Source of the DNA: CAYXXZ01 sp964469165
GTDB taxonomy: Bacteria; Pseudomonadota; Gammaproteobacteria; Pseudomonadales; Porticoccaceae
Assembly (NCBI GenBank): GCA_964469165.1
Contig: CAYXXZ010000055.1
Coordinates: forward strand, 1-19,917
Reading direction: 5' to 3'
Length of the DNA stretch: 19,917 nucleotides
A program made the translations under genes and the position numbers. The notes under the pieces are model-generated. The model did no database searches and was not told the DNA's origin. It saw only the letters and a list, made by a program, of their open reading frames with translations. This document shows, piece after piece, positions 1 through 7,694 of the stretch. How positions within the stretch are numbered: position 1 is the first letter of the stretch; every line of letters starts with the position of its first letter.

Positions 1-1252
1 GCTGGGTTTGCTTGTCGGCCATGCCCTGCAGGGCGTGCTCGGTGTCGCGCAAGAACACGTAAGCGAGCCAAAGTTTTTGCGCCTCGCCGGGGGCGAGCAG
101 CTGTTCCTCGTCGAGCAGCGCCAGAATGTGCCTGAGCGAGGGGTTCTGAAAGCGGCGGTCCTTGCCGCCGCGGATCAGCTGGAAGGCCTGGGCGATGAAC
201 TCCACTTCGCGGATGCCGCCGGCGCCCCTCTTGACGTTGTCGTCGCCCTGGCGCGCCACCTCGCGGCTGATCAGGGCTTTCATGTCGCGCAACGACTGGA
301 TCGCACTGAAATCGATGTACTTGCGATAGGTGAAAGGCCGCAGCACATCCATCAGGCGCGACGCGTCCTCCGCCCTGCCCGCCACCACCCGCGCCTTGAC
401 CATGGCGTAGCGCTCCCAATCGCGCCCCTGCGTCTGGTAATAGGCTTCCATGGCATCGAAATTCAGCACCAGCGCGCCGCTGTCGCCGTAGGGGCGCAGG
501 CGCATGTCGACGCGGAACACGAAGCCGTCCACGGTGTTGGCATCCAGTGCCTGGATCAGTTTCTGGGCGAGGCGGATGAAGAACTCCTGATTGCTCACCT
601 GCTTGCGTCCGCCGCGGGTTTCGCCGTTCTCGGGAAAGGTGAAGATCAGGTCGATATCGGAGGACAGATTCAGCTCCCAGGCGCCCATCTTGCCCATGCC
701 CAGCACCACCAGGTGCTGCTCGCGGCCACTGTGCCTGCCGATGGGTGTGCCCAGCTGCTCCTCGACCCAGGGCCGCAGCGTATCCAGGGCGCCCGCGATA
801 CAGGCCTCCGCCAGCCGGGTGAGGTCGCCGGTGGTTTCCAGGAGCGGCGCGACACGGCTGAAGTCCCGCCATACGATGCGCACCATCTCGCGGCGACGAA
901 ACTGGCGCAGGGCGCGGTGCAGGTCCTTTTCATCCGCGATGGCGGCGAGGCGCGGCGCGAGATGCTCGCGGTATCCGGCCTCGCCATAGGACGCCGCCAG
1001 ATCAGCGCTGGCGATCAGGTCACCGAGCACCTCGGGCCAGGTCATGCAGGTCTCGAAAACGAAGCTGCTGCAACTCCACACGCGCAGCAGCGCGGCGTTG
1101 AAATCGGCGTCGGCGAGCGCCTCATCCAGCCAGGCGGGCGTGCCGTGGCGCTCGCGGAACGCCGCGACCCTGGCGTGCCCCAGCGCCTCCAGTTGCTCGG
1201 GAAGCGGTACTTGCGCGGGCTCAGCCGCGCTCAGGAAATCGTCATTGCTCAT
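1..1252 (-). CDS. glnE: Bifunctional glutamine synthetase adenylyltransferase/deadenylase, N-terminal part (cut by window edge)
   Basis: GlnE attaches and removes AMP on glutamine synthetase in the cytoplasm, tuning nitrogen assimilation under control of PII. The frame, read by hand from ATG at 1252 (MSNDDFLSAAEP...), stays open for 417 codons to the window edge, so only the N-terminal part of a protein normally about 950 residues long is present. The first nucleotidyltransferase (deadenylylase) domain is clear: GMGKMGAWELN at residues 185-195, then SSDIDLIF with the metal-binding aspartates D199 and D201, and further on RVDMRLRPYG and GGIREVEF. The start lies inside the end of the preceding ATPase gene: ATGAGCAATGA holds this ATG and that gene's TGA, an 11-bp overlap that suggests translational coupling. 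No lesion is seen. The identification is secure; the adenylylating C-terminal half lies outside the window. Confidence 0.96.
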   Translation of the reverse strand, partial: MSNDDFLSAAEPAQVPLPEQLEALGHARVAAFRERHGTPAWLDEALADADFNAALLRVWSCSSFVFETCMTWPEVLGDLIASADLAASYGEAGYREHLAPRLAAIADEKDLHRALRQFRRREMVRIVWRDFSRVAPLLETTGDLTRLAEACIAGALDTLRPWVEEQLGTPIGRHSGREQHLVVLGMGKMGAWELNLSSDIDLIFTFPENGETRGGRKQVSNQEFFIRLAQKLIQALDANTVDGFVFRVDMRLRPYGDSGALVLNFDAMEAYYQTQGRDWERYAMVKARVVAGRAEDASRLMDVLRPFTYRKYIDFSAIQSLRDMKALISREVARQGDDNVKRGAGGIREVEFIAQAFQLIRGGKDRRFQNPSLRHILALLDEEQLLAPGEAQKLWLAYVFLRDTEHALQGMADKQTQ

Positions 1253-3023
1253 AATCGGCGGTTACCCGCAGTACCTCTTCGATGGATGTGAGTCCGGCCG
1301 CCACCTTGCGCGCCCCGGCCAGGCGCAGGGTGCGCATGCCATCCTTGAGGGCCTGGGCGCGCGGCGCACTGCTGTCCGCGCCCTCGGCGATGGTGGCGCG
1401 CAAGGCGTTGCTGGCGGGCATGATTTCATAAATGCCCTGGCGCCCGAGAAAGCCGGTGTTGCGACACTCGAGACAGCCCACCGGCTGGAAGATGTGCGAC
1501 GGGCAGGGTTCCGGCCAGGGCTGGGTCAGTTCGCGCCACAGGGTTTCATCCACGACAGTGCGCGCCTTGCAGTGGTGGCACAGCAGGCGCACCAGGCGCT
1601 GCGCCATGACGCCGTTGAGCGTGACGCGCAGCAAGTGGGAGGCAACCCCCAGGTCCTGCAGGCGGGTAATGGCCGACGGCGCATCGTTGGTGTGCAGGGT
1701 GGACAGCACCAGGTGCCCGGTGAGCGCCGCCTGAATGGCCATTTCCGCCGTTTCCCGATCGCGGATCTCGCCCACCATGATGATGTCCGGGTCCTGGCGC
1801 ATCAGGGTGCGAATACCGGTGGCGAAATCCAGCTCGATATTGTGCTGCACCTGCGTCTGGTTGAAGACATCCACCACCATCTCGATGGGGTCTTCCACGG
1901 TACTGACGTTCACCTCCTCGGTGGCCAGGAGCTTGAGGGTCGAGTACAGGGTGGTGGTCTTGCCGGAGCCGGTGGGGCCGGTCACCAGCACCATGCCGTG
2001 GGGGCGCGATACCATGTCCTGCCAGCACTGGTGGTCTTCGCCGGTGAGACCCAGATCGGCAAAGCTGCGCAGCAGCACCTCCGGATCGAAAATGCGCACC
2101 ACCAGCTTTTCACCGAATGCCGTGGGCAAGGTGGAAAGGCGAAGCTCCACCTCGTTGCCTTGCGGCGTCTTGGTTTTCACCCGCCCGTCCTGGGGCTTGC
2201 GGCGCTCCGCCACGTTCATGCGCCCGAGAATCTTGAGGCGGCTGACCACCGCCTGCATGACCTGCGCGGGCAGCTCGTAGACCTGGTGGAGCACGCCGTC
2301 GATGCGAAAGCGCACCTTGCCCAGCTCGCGGCGCGGTTCGATATGAATGTCGCTGGCGCGCTGGTCGAAGGCGTATTGCAGCAGCCAGTCGGTGATGCGC
2401 ACGATGTGCTGGTCCTGGGCATCCGGATCCTTGAGGGAACCCAGCTCGAAAAGCTGCTCCATGTTGGTGACGGCGCTGCGCGGCGCATCGCCCCCCTGCA
2501 AGCGCCCCGCGCCCTGCACCGAGCGCGACAGCGAATAGAATTCGGTGGTGAATTTGCGCAGGTCGTCGAGGTCGACCACCACGCGCCGCACTGGCTTGCG
2601 ATTGACCTGCTCGACACTGCCGACCCAGTCCTGCAGCCAGGGCTGGCCGGTGGCGATGACCAGATCGTCAGCGGTCACCTCGACGCAGAGGATGTTGTGG
2701 CGCACGGCGAACTCGAAGGACATCACCGAGGTCACCTGCGAGACCTTCACCTTGAGCGGGTTGATGTGCCACAGCGGCAATCCCGCCTTTTCCGCCAGCC
2801 AGGTGCTGAGGCTGGCCATGTCGAGAGGTTTTCCCGGCGCACGCCGGTCCTGCGGCTGCGCGGCGGCAATGATGGAGAGCGGATGCCACTGCTGCTGATC
2901 GCGCCCCGGCCCCTTGCCGGCGATGCGGCGCGCCTCGGCAACCTCCAGCAAGCCATCCGCCACCAGCTCGCGCAGCGCGGTGGGAAGATCCAGTACGGGC
3001 TCCGCGCCCTTGGCAAAACGCAT
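1242..3023 (-). CDS. PilB/GspE-family type IV pilus / type II secretion assembly ATPase
   Basis: This is a 593-residue cytoplasmic hexameric ATPase of the PulE/GspE/PilB family, which powers pilus or pseudopilus assembly at the inner membrane. An N-terminal MshEN/T2SSE_N-like region (about 1-170) is followed by the core. Visible motifs are ASDIHIEP, Walker A GPTGSGKT (349-356, K355), the Asp box TVEDPIE, Walker B DPDIIMVGEIRD (411-422) and the His box STLHTND. A four-cysteine zinc knuckle is complete: C482/C485 and C517/C520. I chose ATG 3023 because AAGGA sits 7 bp upstream and a TACAAT -10 box precedes it; the open frame continues further upstream only as antisense to argE. No pilC, pilD or gsp partner is in the window, so whether it serves pili or secretion is undecided. 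It overlaps glnE by 11 bp. Confidence 0.93.
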   Translation of the reverse strand: MRFAKGAEPVLDLPTALRELVADGLLEVAEARRIAGKGPGRDQQQWHPLSIIAAAQPQDRRAPGKPLDMASLSTWLAEKAGLPLWHINPLKVKVSQVTSVMSFEFAVRHNILCVEVTADDLVIATGQPWLQDWVGSVEQVNRKPVRRVVVDLDDLRKFTTEFYSLSRSVQGAGRLQGGDAPRSAVTNMEQLFELGSLKDPDAQDQHIVRITDWLLQYAFDQRASDIHIEPRRELGKVRFRIDGVLHQVYELPAQVMQAVVSRLKILGRMNVAERRKPQDGRVKTKTPQGNEVELRLSTLPTAFGEKLVVRIFDPEVLLRSFADLGLTGEDHQCWQDMVSRPHGMVLVTGPTGSGKTTTLYSTLKLLATEEVNVSTVEDPIEMVVDVFNQTQVQHNIELDFATGIRTLMRQDPDIIMVGEIRDRETAEMAIQAALTGHLVLSTLHTNDAPSAITRLQDLGVASHLLRVTLNGVMAQRLVRLLCHHCKARTVVDETLWRELTQPWPEPCPSHIFQPVGCLECRNTGFLGRQGIYEIMPASNALRATIAEGADSSAPRAQALKDGMRTLRLAGARKVAAGLTSIEEVLRVTADYEQ

Positions 3024-3051
3024 GGTCGATTCCTTGAGAAATATCTGCCGG

Positions 3052-3159
3052 ATTGTAGGGGAGAGTAGTCCGAGTTTCACGTTACACGTTTCACGTTGCA
3101 CGCAAGCAGGCAGGATGGACGACGCACCGCGTGAAACTCGGAGGCGCGCCGCGTACACT
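3052..3159. promoter_or_regulatory. Mirror-symmetric divergent promoter region between the PilB/GspE-type ATPase and argE
   Basis: A perfect 13-bp inverted repeat, TCCGAGTTTCACG (3069-3081) and CGTGAAACTCGGA (3130-3142), lies between the two divergent genes. On each strand the repeat contains GTGAAA, followed after exactly 17 bp by a -10-like hexamer. On minus it is GTGAAA (3080-3075) then TACAAT (3057-3052); on plus it is GTGAAA (3131-3136) then TACACT (3154-3159). Between the arms are further TTTCACGTT/CACGTT direct repeats (3075-3102). The arrangement and spacing are seen directly; that they are two sigma-70 promoters sharing an operator is inference. The motif could instead be a dispersed GTTTCACG-type repeat. 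Confidence 0.5.
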
Positions 3160-3165
3160 ACTCCC

Positions 3166-4317
3166 ATGAAACTCGAACACATGATCAAACAACTGATCGC
3201 CTGCAATTCGATCAGCAGCGTGGTGCCCGCCGTCGACCAGGGCAACCTGAACGTCATCCATCTTCTCGCGGGCTGGCTCGATGACCTGGGTTTTGCCACC
3301 GAAATCATGCCGCTGCCCGACCCGCGCAAGGCCAACCTGATCGCCACCTGGGGCAGCGGGCCCGGCGGGCTGGTGCTGTCCGGCCACAGCGACACGGTGC
3401 CCTGCGACGACAGCCTCTGGCATTCGGATCCCTTCACGCTGAGCGAGCGCGACGGGCGCTTCTACGGGCTCGGCAGCGCCGACATGAAAAGCTTTTTCGC
3501 TCTCGCCATCGAGGCCTTCAAGCCGTTGGCGCGCGAAACCTTCAGGCAGCCGCTGATCATTCTCGCCACCGCCGATGAGGAAACGTCCATGGCCGGCGCC
3601 CGGGCGCTGGTGGAGGCGGGCAAACCGCTGGCGCGACGCGCCCTGATCGGCGAGCCCACCACCATGAAGCCGATCCGCATGCACAAGGGCATCATGGTCG
3701 AGAAACTGGTGATCGAGGGCCATTCCGGCCACTCCAGCAATCCTGCCATCGGCCGCAACGCTATGCACACCCTGCACCAGGTGCTCGGCGAGTTGCTGGC
3801 GATCCAGGCGGAGCTCAAGGAAAAATACCGCTCACCCCTGTTCGCGGTGGATTACCCGAGCCTCAACCTCGGTTGCATTCACGGCGGCGACAACCCCAAC
3901 CGCATCTGCGGCCACTGCGAACTGGGCTTCGAAATCCGCCCCCTGCCCGGCATGAACATCGGCGAGCTGCAGGCGCTGCTCGAACGCCGCCTCCTGCCCC
4001 TCGGCGACGCCCCACAAACACCGGTAAGCCTGAGCTACCACGCCGTGCCGCCCTTCGCCACCGACGAAGACAGCGAACTGTCACGCCTGTGCCAGCGACT
4101 CAGCGGCAGCCCCGCCAGTTCCGTGGCGTTCGCCACCGAAGCCCCCTTCCTGCAACAGCTTGGCATGGATGTGATGGTGATGGGGCCGGGCAATATCGAT
4201 CAGGCTCATCAACCCAACGAATACATCGCCCTGGATCAGCTCGACCCCGCCGTCGCCATGATCCGGCAACTGATCGTGGAAAGCTGTATAAATCCCGGCA
4301 GCCTCACCAATCAATAG
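3166..4317 (+). CDS. argE: N-acetylornithine deacetylase
   Basis: ArgE hydrolyses N-acetyl-L-ornithine to ornithine and acetate in the linear arginine pathway, in the cytoplasm. It is a 383-residue M20-family metallohydrolase, the usual length. The two-metal site is intact: H74 and D76 (GHSDTVP), D106 (GSADMK), catalytic E138 with E139 (ADEETS), E163 (GEPTT) and H348 (QAHQPNEY). The lid/dimerisation domain begins around GHSGHSS (about residue 186). The start MKLEHMIKQL at 3166 is preferred because upstream in-frame sequence is repeat and promoter DNA. No Shine-Dalgarno is visible, and the TACACT -10 box ends only 6 bp before ATG, so the mRNA may be leaderless. It stands alone, convergent with the cytochrome c peroxidase gene. 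Confidence 0.96.
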   Translation: MKLEHMIKQLIACNSISSVVPAVDQGNLNVIHLLAGWLDDLGFATEIMPLPDPRKANLIATWGSGPGGLVLSGHSDTVPCDDSLWHSDPFTLSERDGRFYGLGSADMKSFFALAIEAFKPLARETFRQPLIILATADEETSMAGARALVEAGKPLARRALIGEPTTMKPIRMHKGIMVEKLVIEGHSGHSSNPAIGRNAMHTLHQVLGELLAIQAELKEKYRSPLFAVDYPSLNLGCIHGGDNPNRICGHCELGFEIRPLPGMNIGELQALLERRLLPLGDAPQTPVSLSYHAVPPFATDEDSELSRLCQRLSGSPASSVAFATEAPFLQQLGMDVMVMGPGNIDQAHQPNEYIALDQLDPAVAMIRQLIVESCINPGSLTNQ

Positions 4318-4334
4318 GCGGCCACGGCTCCGCG

Positions 4335-4371
4335 TTGACCGCCCTGCGCCCAGAAAGACGGCGCACGTCAA
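4335..4371. terminator. Possible hairpin between convergent argE and cytochrome c peroxidase genes
   Basis: A two-tier stem can form in the 63-bp space between the two convergent stop codons. The outer arms are TTGAC (4335-4339) and GTCAA (4367-4371). The inner arms are TGCGCC (4345-4350) and GGCGCA (4360-4365), with a 9-nt loop. There is no T-tract on either side, so it is not a classical Rho-independent terminator. The convergent position is the main reason to list it. Confidence 0.3.
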
Positions 4372-4380
4372 GGTGGCGAA

Positions 4381-5379
4381 CTACTCCTCAAACGGCACCG
4401 GCTGGGGCGTGTCGTTGGTCGACGGCGGCAGCTGCGGGATGGTGAAATTCGGCTGGTCGCCGGTCAGGGTCTTGAGGAAGGCCGTCATGTTGTCGATGTC
4501 TTCCAGCGCCAGCTCGCGGCCGAGCTGCAGGCGCGCCATCAGGTCCACGGCATCTTCCAGGCGCCAGTAAGCGCCATCGTGAAAATACGGATAGGTGAGT
4601 TCGACGTTGCGCAGCGTGGGCACCTTGAATGAAAAGCGATCCACGTCCTGGCCGGTTACCGTGATGCGCCCCTCGGAGGGGTTGTCGGTCACATAGGGTT
4701 TGATGAGGCCCATGCGCTGGAACGACGCGCCCCCCATCGCCGGGCCGTTGTGGCAGGCTGTGCAGCCGATGTCCTTGAAGGTTTTGTAACCGGCCAGTTC
4801 CTGCTCGCTCAAAGCATCGTCGTCGCCCTTGAGCCACAGATCGAAGCGCGAATTGGGCGTCACCAGCGTTTCCTCGAAAGCGGCGATCGCGTCAGTGACG
4901 CGCTCCAGGCTGATTTCCTCGTCACCGTAGATGCCGGCGAACTCCTCGCGATACTGGGGAATGGAGCGCAGCACGTCCAGCACGAGGACATGCGTGGACG
5001 CCATTTCCAGCGGGTTGGCGATGGGCCCCGCGGCCTGCTCCTGCAATGTGGCGGCGCGCCCGTCCCAGAACTGGGCGACGTTCATGCTGGAGTTGAGCAC
5101 GGTGGGCGAGTTGATCGGCCCTTCCTGCCAGTTGTGGCCGATGGACGTGGGCAGATTGTCGCTGCCGCCCATGCTCAGGTTGTGGCAGGAATTGCATGAA
5201 ATGAAGCCGGAGCGCGACAGGCGCGGATCGAAAAACAGCTTCTTGCCCAGTTCGACTTTCTCTGGCTCGGTAATCAACGCGGGCTCGATGGGCTGTATCG
5301 GCTCACTGCGGAGCCGGTCCGCCAGCACCGGGACTGCCAGGCTGCTCGCAAGCAGGGTCGCCAACAATACCTTTTTCAT
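4381..5379 (-). CDS. Periplasmic di-heme cytochrome c peroxidase (CcpA/MauG family)
   Basis: This 332-residue exported protein belongs to the bacterial di-heme cytochrome c peroxidase family, which reduces H2O2 to water with electrons from c-type cytochromes in the periplasm. A Sec signal peptide is evident (MKKVLLATLLASSLAVPVLA, about 1-20). The first heme site is CNSCH (C62, C65, H66), following the family-typical LFFDPRLSRSG. The second is CTACH (C206, C209, H210). FWDGRA (residues 104-109) and YFHDGAYWRLEDAVDLM (about 265-281) are also family-typical. ATG 5379 is chosen because a GAGGAG ribosome site lies just upstream and it opens directly into the signal peptide. It follows the decayed sulfide operon on the same strand, but a candidate promoter of its own suggests separate expression. 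A MauG-like maturation role cannot be excluded. Confidence 0.93.
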   Translation of the reverse strand: MKKVLLATLLASSLAVPVLADRLRSEPIQPIEPALITEPEKVELGKKLFFDPRLSRSGFISCNSCHNLSMGGSDNLPTSIGHNWQEGPINSPTVLNSSMNVAQFWDGRAATLQEQAAGPIANPLEMASTHVLVLDVLRSIPQYREEFAGIYGDEEISLERVTDAIAAFEETLVTPNSRFDLWLKGDDDALSEQELAGYKTFKDIGCTACHNGPAMGGASFQRMGLIKPYVTDNPSEGRITVTGQDVDRFSFKVPTLRNVELTYPYFHDGAYWRLEDAVDLMARLQLGRELALEDIDNMTAFLKTLTGDQPNFTIPQLPPSTNDTPQPVPFEE

Positions 5380-5409
5380 CAGAATTCTCCTCGATCTCGT
5401 TTGCAATCT

Positions 5410-5438
5410 ATCATCGGCCCTGGGCCCCTGCTTATCAA
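5410..5438 (-). promoter_or_regulatory. Candidate sigma-70 promoter of the cytochrome c peroxidase gene
   Basis: On the minus strand TTGATA (5438-5433) is followed after 17 bp by GATGAT (5415-5410), about 30 bp before the start codon. The -35 box matches five of six consensus positions and the -10 box four of six. The spacer contains a GGGGCCC palindrome. This is inferred from sequence only. Confidence 0.33.
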
Positions 5439-5470
5439 GACCTTGCTTTTTCTGTGGAATTAGGCGTCCC

Positions 5471-5674
5471 TCATGCGTCGCGCTCATTGGTCACACTGGC
5501 TCGCAATTTGTTGAATGCGTCGATCTGGCTGAGGTAGACGTTCCCCGACAAGTGACTGCGGGATCAACAGCACAGTGACGATGAGAACGCCGCGGCCAGG
5601 CCCTGAACCAGAGCGTCGCGCCGATAATCCCTGAGCCAATGGCTGGCGGGAATGGGCGCCAGTGGCAGTTTCAC
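5471..5674 (-). pseudogene. Remnant of a SulP-family anion/sulfate permease
   Basis: Eight bases after the SQR-fusion stop codon a GTG (5674) opens a frame reading VKLPLAPIPA SHWLRDYRRDALVQGLAAA, the typical cytoplasmic start of SulP transporters (WLxxYxxxxLxxDLxAGL). That frame ends at 5564. The adjoining frame then reads VLIVTVLLIPQSL, the expected first membrane helix with its LLIPQSxAYA signature. Adding one G in the GCCGCGGCG stretch near 5590 restores AAGVLIVTVLLIPQSL. After this the rest of the roughly 500-residue protein is missing; a short open tail (LSQIDAFNKLRASVTNERDA, ending at 5471) may be what is left of the C-terminal STAS domain, but that part is weak. Permease genes of this type often follow DUF442–SQR fusions, which supports the assignment. 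No functional product is expected. Confidence 0.62.
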
Positions 5675-5681
5675 GATCGCG

Positions 5682-7277
5682 TCAGCCCGCGCTCTGGCAG
5701 GCGGTCAGCCATTCGCGGCCCTTGAGCATGCCGTGCCAATAGAGCGGCGGCAGAATCCTGGCCTTCAGCTGCCAGGCAAAGCGCGTGGCTTGGGTGCCGT
5801 CATTCAGCCATTTCGGAAAAGACGGGCACAGCTTGCCGTCGTAACCGAATTCAGCGAGCACGATTCTGCCGCGCTCCACGGTCAGGGGGCAGGCGCCGTA
5901 GCCATCGTAGCCGCGGCTGGCGTGGCGACCCGCGAGCACATCGCAGATATTGTGCGCCACTATCGGCGCCTGCTTGCGCGCAGCGGCCATGGTTTTGGCA
6001 TTGCTGGTGCCGATGCAATCACCCAGGCCCCAGATATTTGGATAGCGGCTGTGCCGCAAAGTGACCGGATCCACGTCGAGCCAACCTGCGCCATCCGCCA
6101 GCGTGCTGCTGCGGATGAAATCCGGCGCGCACTGGGGCGGGCACACGTGGATCATGTCGAAGCGCTCTTCGATGACGTGCGTGGCGCCGTTTTCGTCGCT
6201 GCAGGCGAACCAGGCCGTGCGGCTGTCGCCATCGATTCGGGTCAAGCGGTGGCCGTAGTGAAGGTTCGCGCGGTATTTTCCCATGTAGGCGGCAAGCGCC
6301 GGAACATAGTCCGGCACACCGAACAGCACCGCCCCGGCGTTGTAGAAATGGATGTCGACGTTGTTCAGCACGCCCTGGCGCAACCAGTGATCCGCCGCCA
6401 GATACAGTGCTTTTTGCGGTGCGCCGGCACATTTGATGGGCTGCGGCGGCTGCGTGAACAGTGCGCGACCGCGCGACAGCTCCTGGGTCAGTTGCCAGGT
6501 GTAGGGCGCCAGATCGTAACGGTAATTGGAACACACGCCATTGCTGCCCAGGGTTTCCGACAGACCTTCCACCGCGTCCCAGTCGAGCTTGATGCCGGCG
6601 GCCACCACCAGATGGCTGTAATAGAGAACGCTGTCGTCATCGAGGCGGATGCGGTTGTGCTCCGGCTCGAAACCTGCCACGGCCTTGCGCACCCAGTGCG
6701 TGCCCTCGGGAATCAGCGCCGCCATGTCGCGGCGGGTGCCGGCAACGTCGAACACGCCGCCGCCCACCAGGGTCCAGCCCGGTTGGTAAAAATGTTCTTC
6801 CGCCGGGTCGACCAGAGCAATCCGCAGATCGGCATTGCGTTTCAGCAAGCTGGCGGCCACGGCGATACCGGCAGACCCCGCACCGACAATGACGATCTGG
6901 TAGTGATTTTCGGCGCTGCTGCGACCACCATCATGCGCCACAGCCGGCGTGGCGGCGCGACTCGCGCGCCAGATCTCCTGCGAACGCCTGCCGGTGCGGC
7001 AGTAGGCATGGGTGCGCATGCCGCGCTGCAGTTGCCGGGAAAACGCGTCGAGGTGCTGGGGCGACAATTCGCCGCTCACAAAAGGTATGTGCACTGCGTC
7101 GATACCCGCGCGCTGCGCCGCCCCGGCGATGGTCGCGAAATCGGCCTGCCCCGCCGCCTCGCCATCGGGACGATTGCAGATAAGCAGCTTGACGCCGTCC
7201 TGCGCCAGGGCAGGAATATCCGCAACCGATAATTGATCGGAGGTGGAAAAGCGGTCGTCGATGTTGTTCAGTTTCAT
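5682..7277 (-). CDS. DUF442 (tyrosine-phosphatase-like) – sulfide:quinone oxidoreductase fusion
   Basis: This 531-residue protein joins an N-terminal DUF442/Blh domain (about 1-105) to a FAD-dependent sulfide:quinone oxidoreductase. SQR oxidises sulfide to persulfide/polysulfide and feeds electrons to quinones at the membrane surface. The phosphatase/rhodanese-like loop reads AYCRTGRRS (C93). The FAD Rossmann motif is VGAGSAG (131-137), with a second FAD motif at GLGDC (417-421). Three cysteines fit the SQR redox set: C249 (NGVC), C283 (IKCAGAPQK) and C463 (YGACPLTVE). The start ATG 7277 lies 3 bp after the stop of the broken persulfide dioxygenase gene, so the two were co-translated. The stretch between the DUF442 Cys loop and the Rossmann fold (about 100-125) looks shorter than I expect for this fusion; it may carry an in-frame deletion. 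The SQR half appears complete. Confidence 0.88.
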   Translation of the reverse strand: MKLNNIDDRFSTSDQLSVADIPALAQDGVKLLICNRPDGEAAGQADFATIAGAAQRAGIDAVHIPFVSGELSPQHLDAFSRQLQRGMRTHAYCRTGRRSQEIWRASRAATPAVAHDGGRSSAENHYQIVIVGAGSAGIAVAASLLKRNADLRIALVDPAEEHFYQPGWTLVGGGVFDVAGTRRDMAALIPEGTHWVRKAVAGFEPEHNRIRLDDDSVLYYSHLVVAAGIKLDWDAVEGLSETLGSNGVCSNYRYDLAPYTWQLTQELSRGRALFTQPPQPIKCAGAPQKALYLAADHWLRQGVLNNVDIHFYNAGAVLFGVPDYVPALAAYMGKYRANLHYGHRLTRIDGDSRTAWFACSDENGATHVIEERFDMIHVCPPQCAPDFIRSSTLADGAGWLDVDPVTLRHSRYPNIWGLGDCIGTSNAKTMAAARKQAPIVAHNICDVLAGRHASRGYDGYGACPLTVERGRIVLAEFGYDGKLCPSFPKWLNDGTQATRFAWQLKARILPPLYWHGMLKGREWLTACQSAG

Positions 7278-7280
7278 GGC

Positions 7281-7694
7281 CTACCTCGGTGCTTCGCCCT
7301 TGAAAAGATTGATGGGCACGTTCAGATATACCCTGCCGTTGTCCTCCGGTGTCGGAAAATGGCCGGCGCGCATGTTCACCTGCAGCGATGGAAGAATCAG
7401 TCGCGGCATATCGAGCGTGCGGTCGCGCGCCGCCCTCATCGCCGCCGGGAAAATCCGCCCGTGCCGTACCCGCATCTGGCATGAACAGAGTATCGCCGAC
7501 AAAAGCGGCGTCTCCCATGATGTGCGTCATGCACGCGGGCGTATGGCCCGGTGTGAGGTGTAATCGAAATTCAGCACCGAATCCACAATGGCGCACACCA
7601 TGGACGAGGGGTCCTTTACCACATAGGAAAACGTGTTGGTGTCCCCGTCGCAGAAGGGAACGACCTCTGCTATTCGCCTGTTCTCATTGCTCAT
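7281..7694 (-). pseudogene. Persulfide dioxygenase (ETHE1/Blh-type metallo-beta-lactamase fold), disrupted by two internal deletions
   Basis: Three pieces of one gene lie in three reading frames. Piece one starts at ATG 7694 with a good AAGGA ribosome site and reads VVPFCDGDTNTFSYVVKDP...DSVLNFDYTS, then hits a stop at 7527. Piece two, in another frame, reads HLTPGHTPACMTHIMGDAAF then GDTLFMPD and ADFPGGD. Piece three, in a third frame, reads MRAARDRTLDMPRLILPSLQ and VNMRAGHFPTPEDNG and ends at 7281. In intact relatives these blocks are separated by the HAHADH metal-binding segment and by a later MCHDY-type segment; both are absent here. Only 414 bp remain of about 860 expected. Intact enzymes convert glutathione persulfide to sulfite with O2, taking the product of SQR encoded immediately downstream. 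No active enzyme can be made. An assembly error is less likely because two separate losses are needed. Confidence 0.85.

Noticed and set aside
8..3068. Long plus-strand open frames opposite glnE and the ATPase
   Set aside because: They are antisense to two genes with clear motifs, lack any recognisable domain, and are His/Arg/Gly-rich as expected for GC-rich shadow frames.
3070..3102. TTTCACGTT repeats as a microsatellite or CRISPR leader
   Set aside because: There are only three irregular units, and they are better explained as part of the divergent promoter region or a dispersed repeat.
3024..3437. N-terminal extension of the ATPase to an upstream start at 3437
   Set aside because: The extra residues are the complement of argE coding sequence. 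The ATG at 3023 has a good ribosome site and a promoter-like sequence just upstream.
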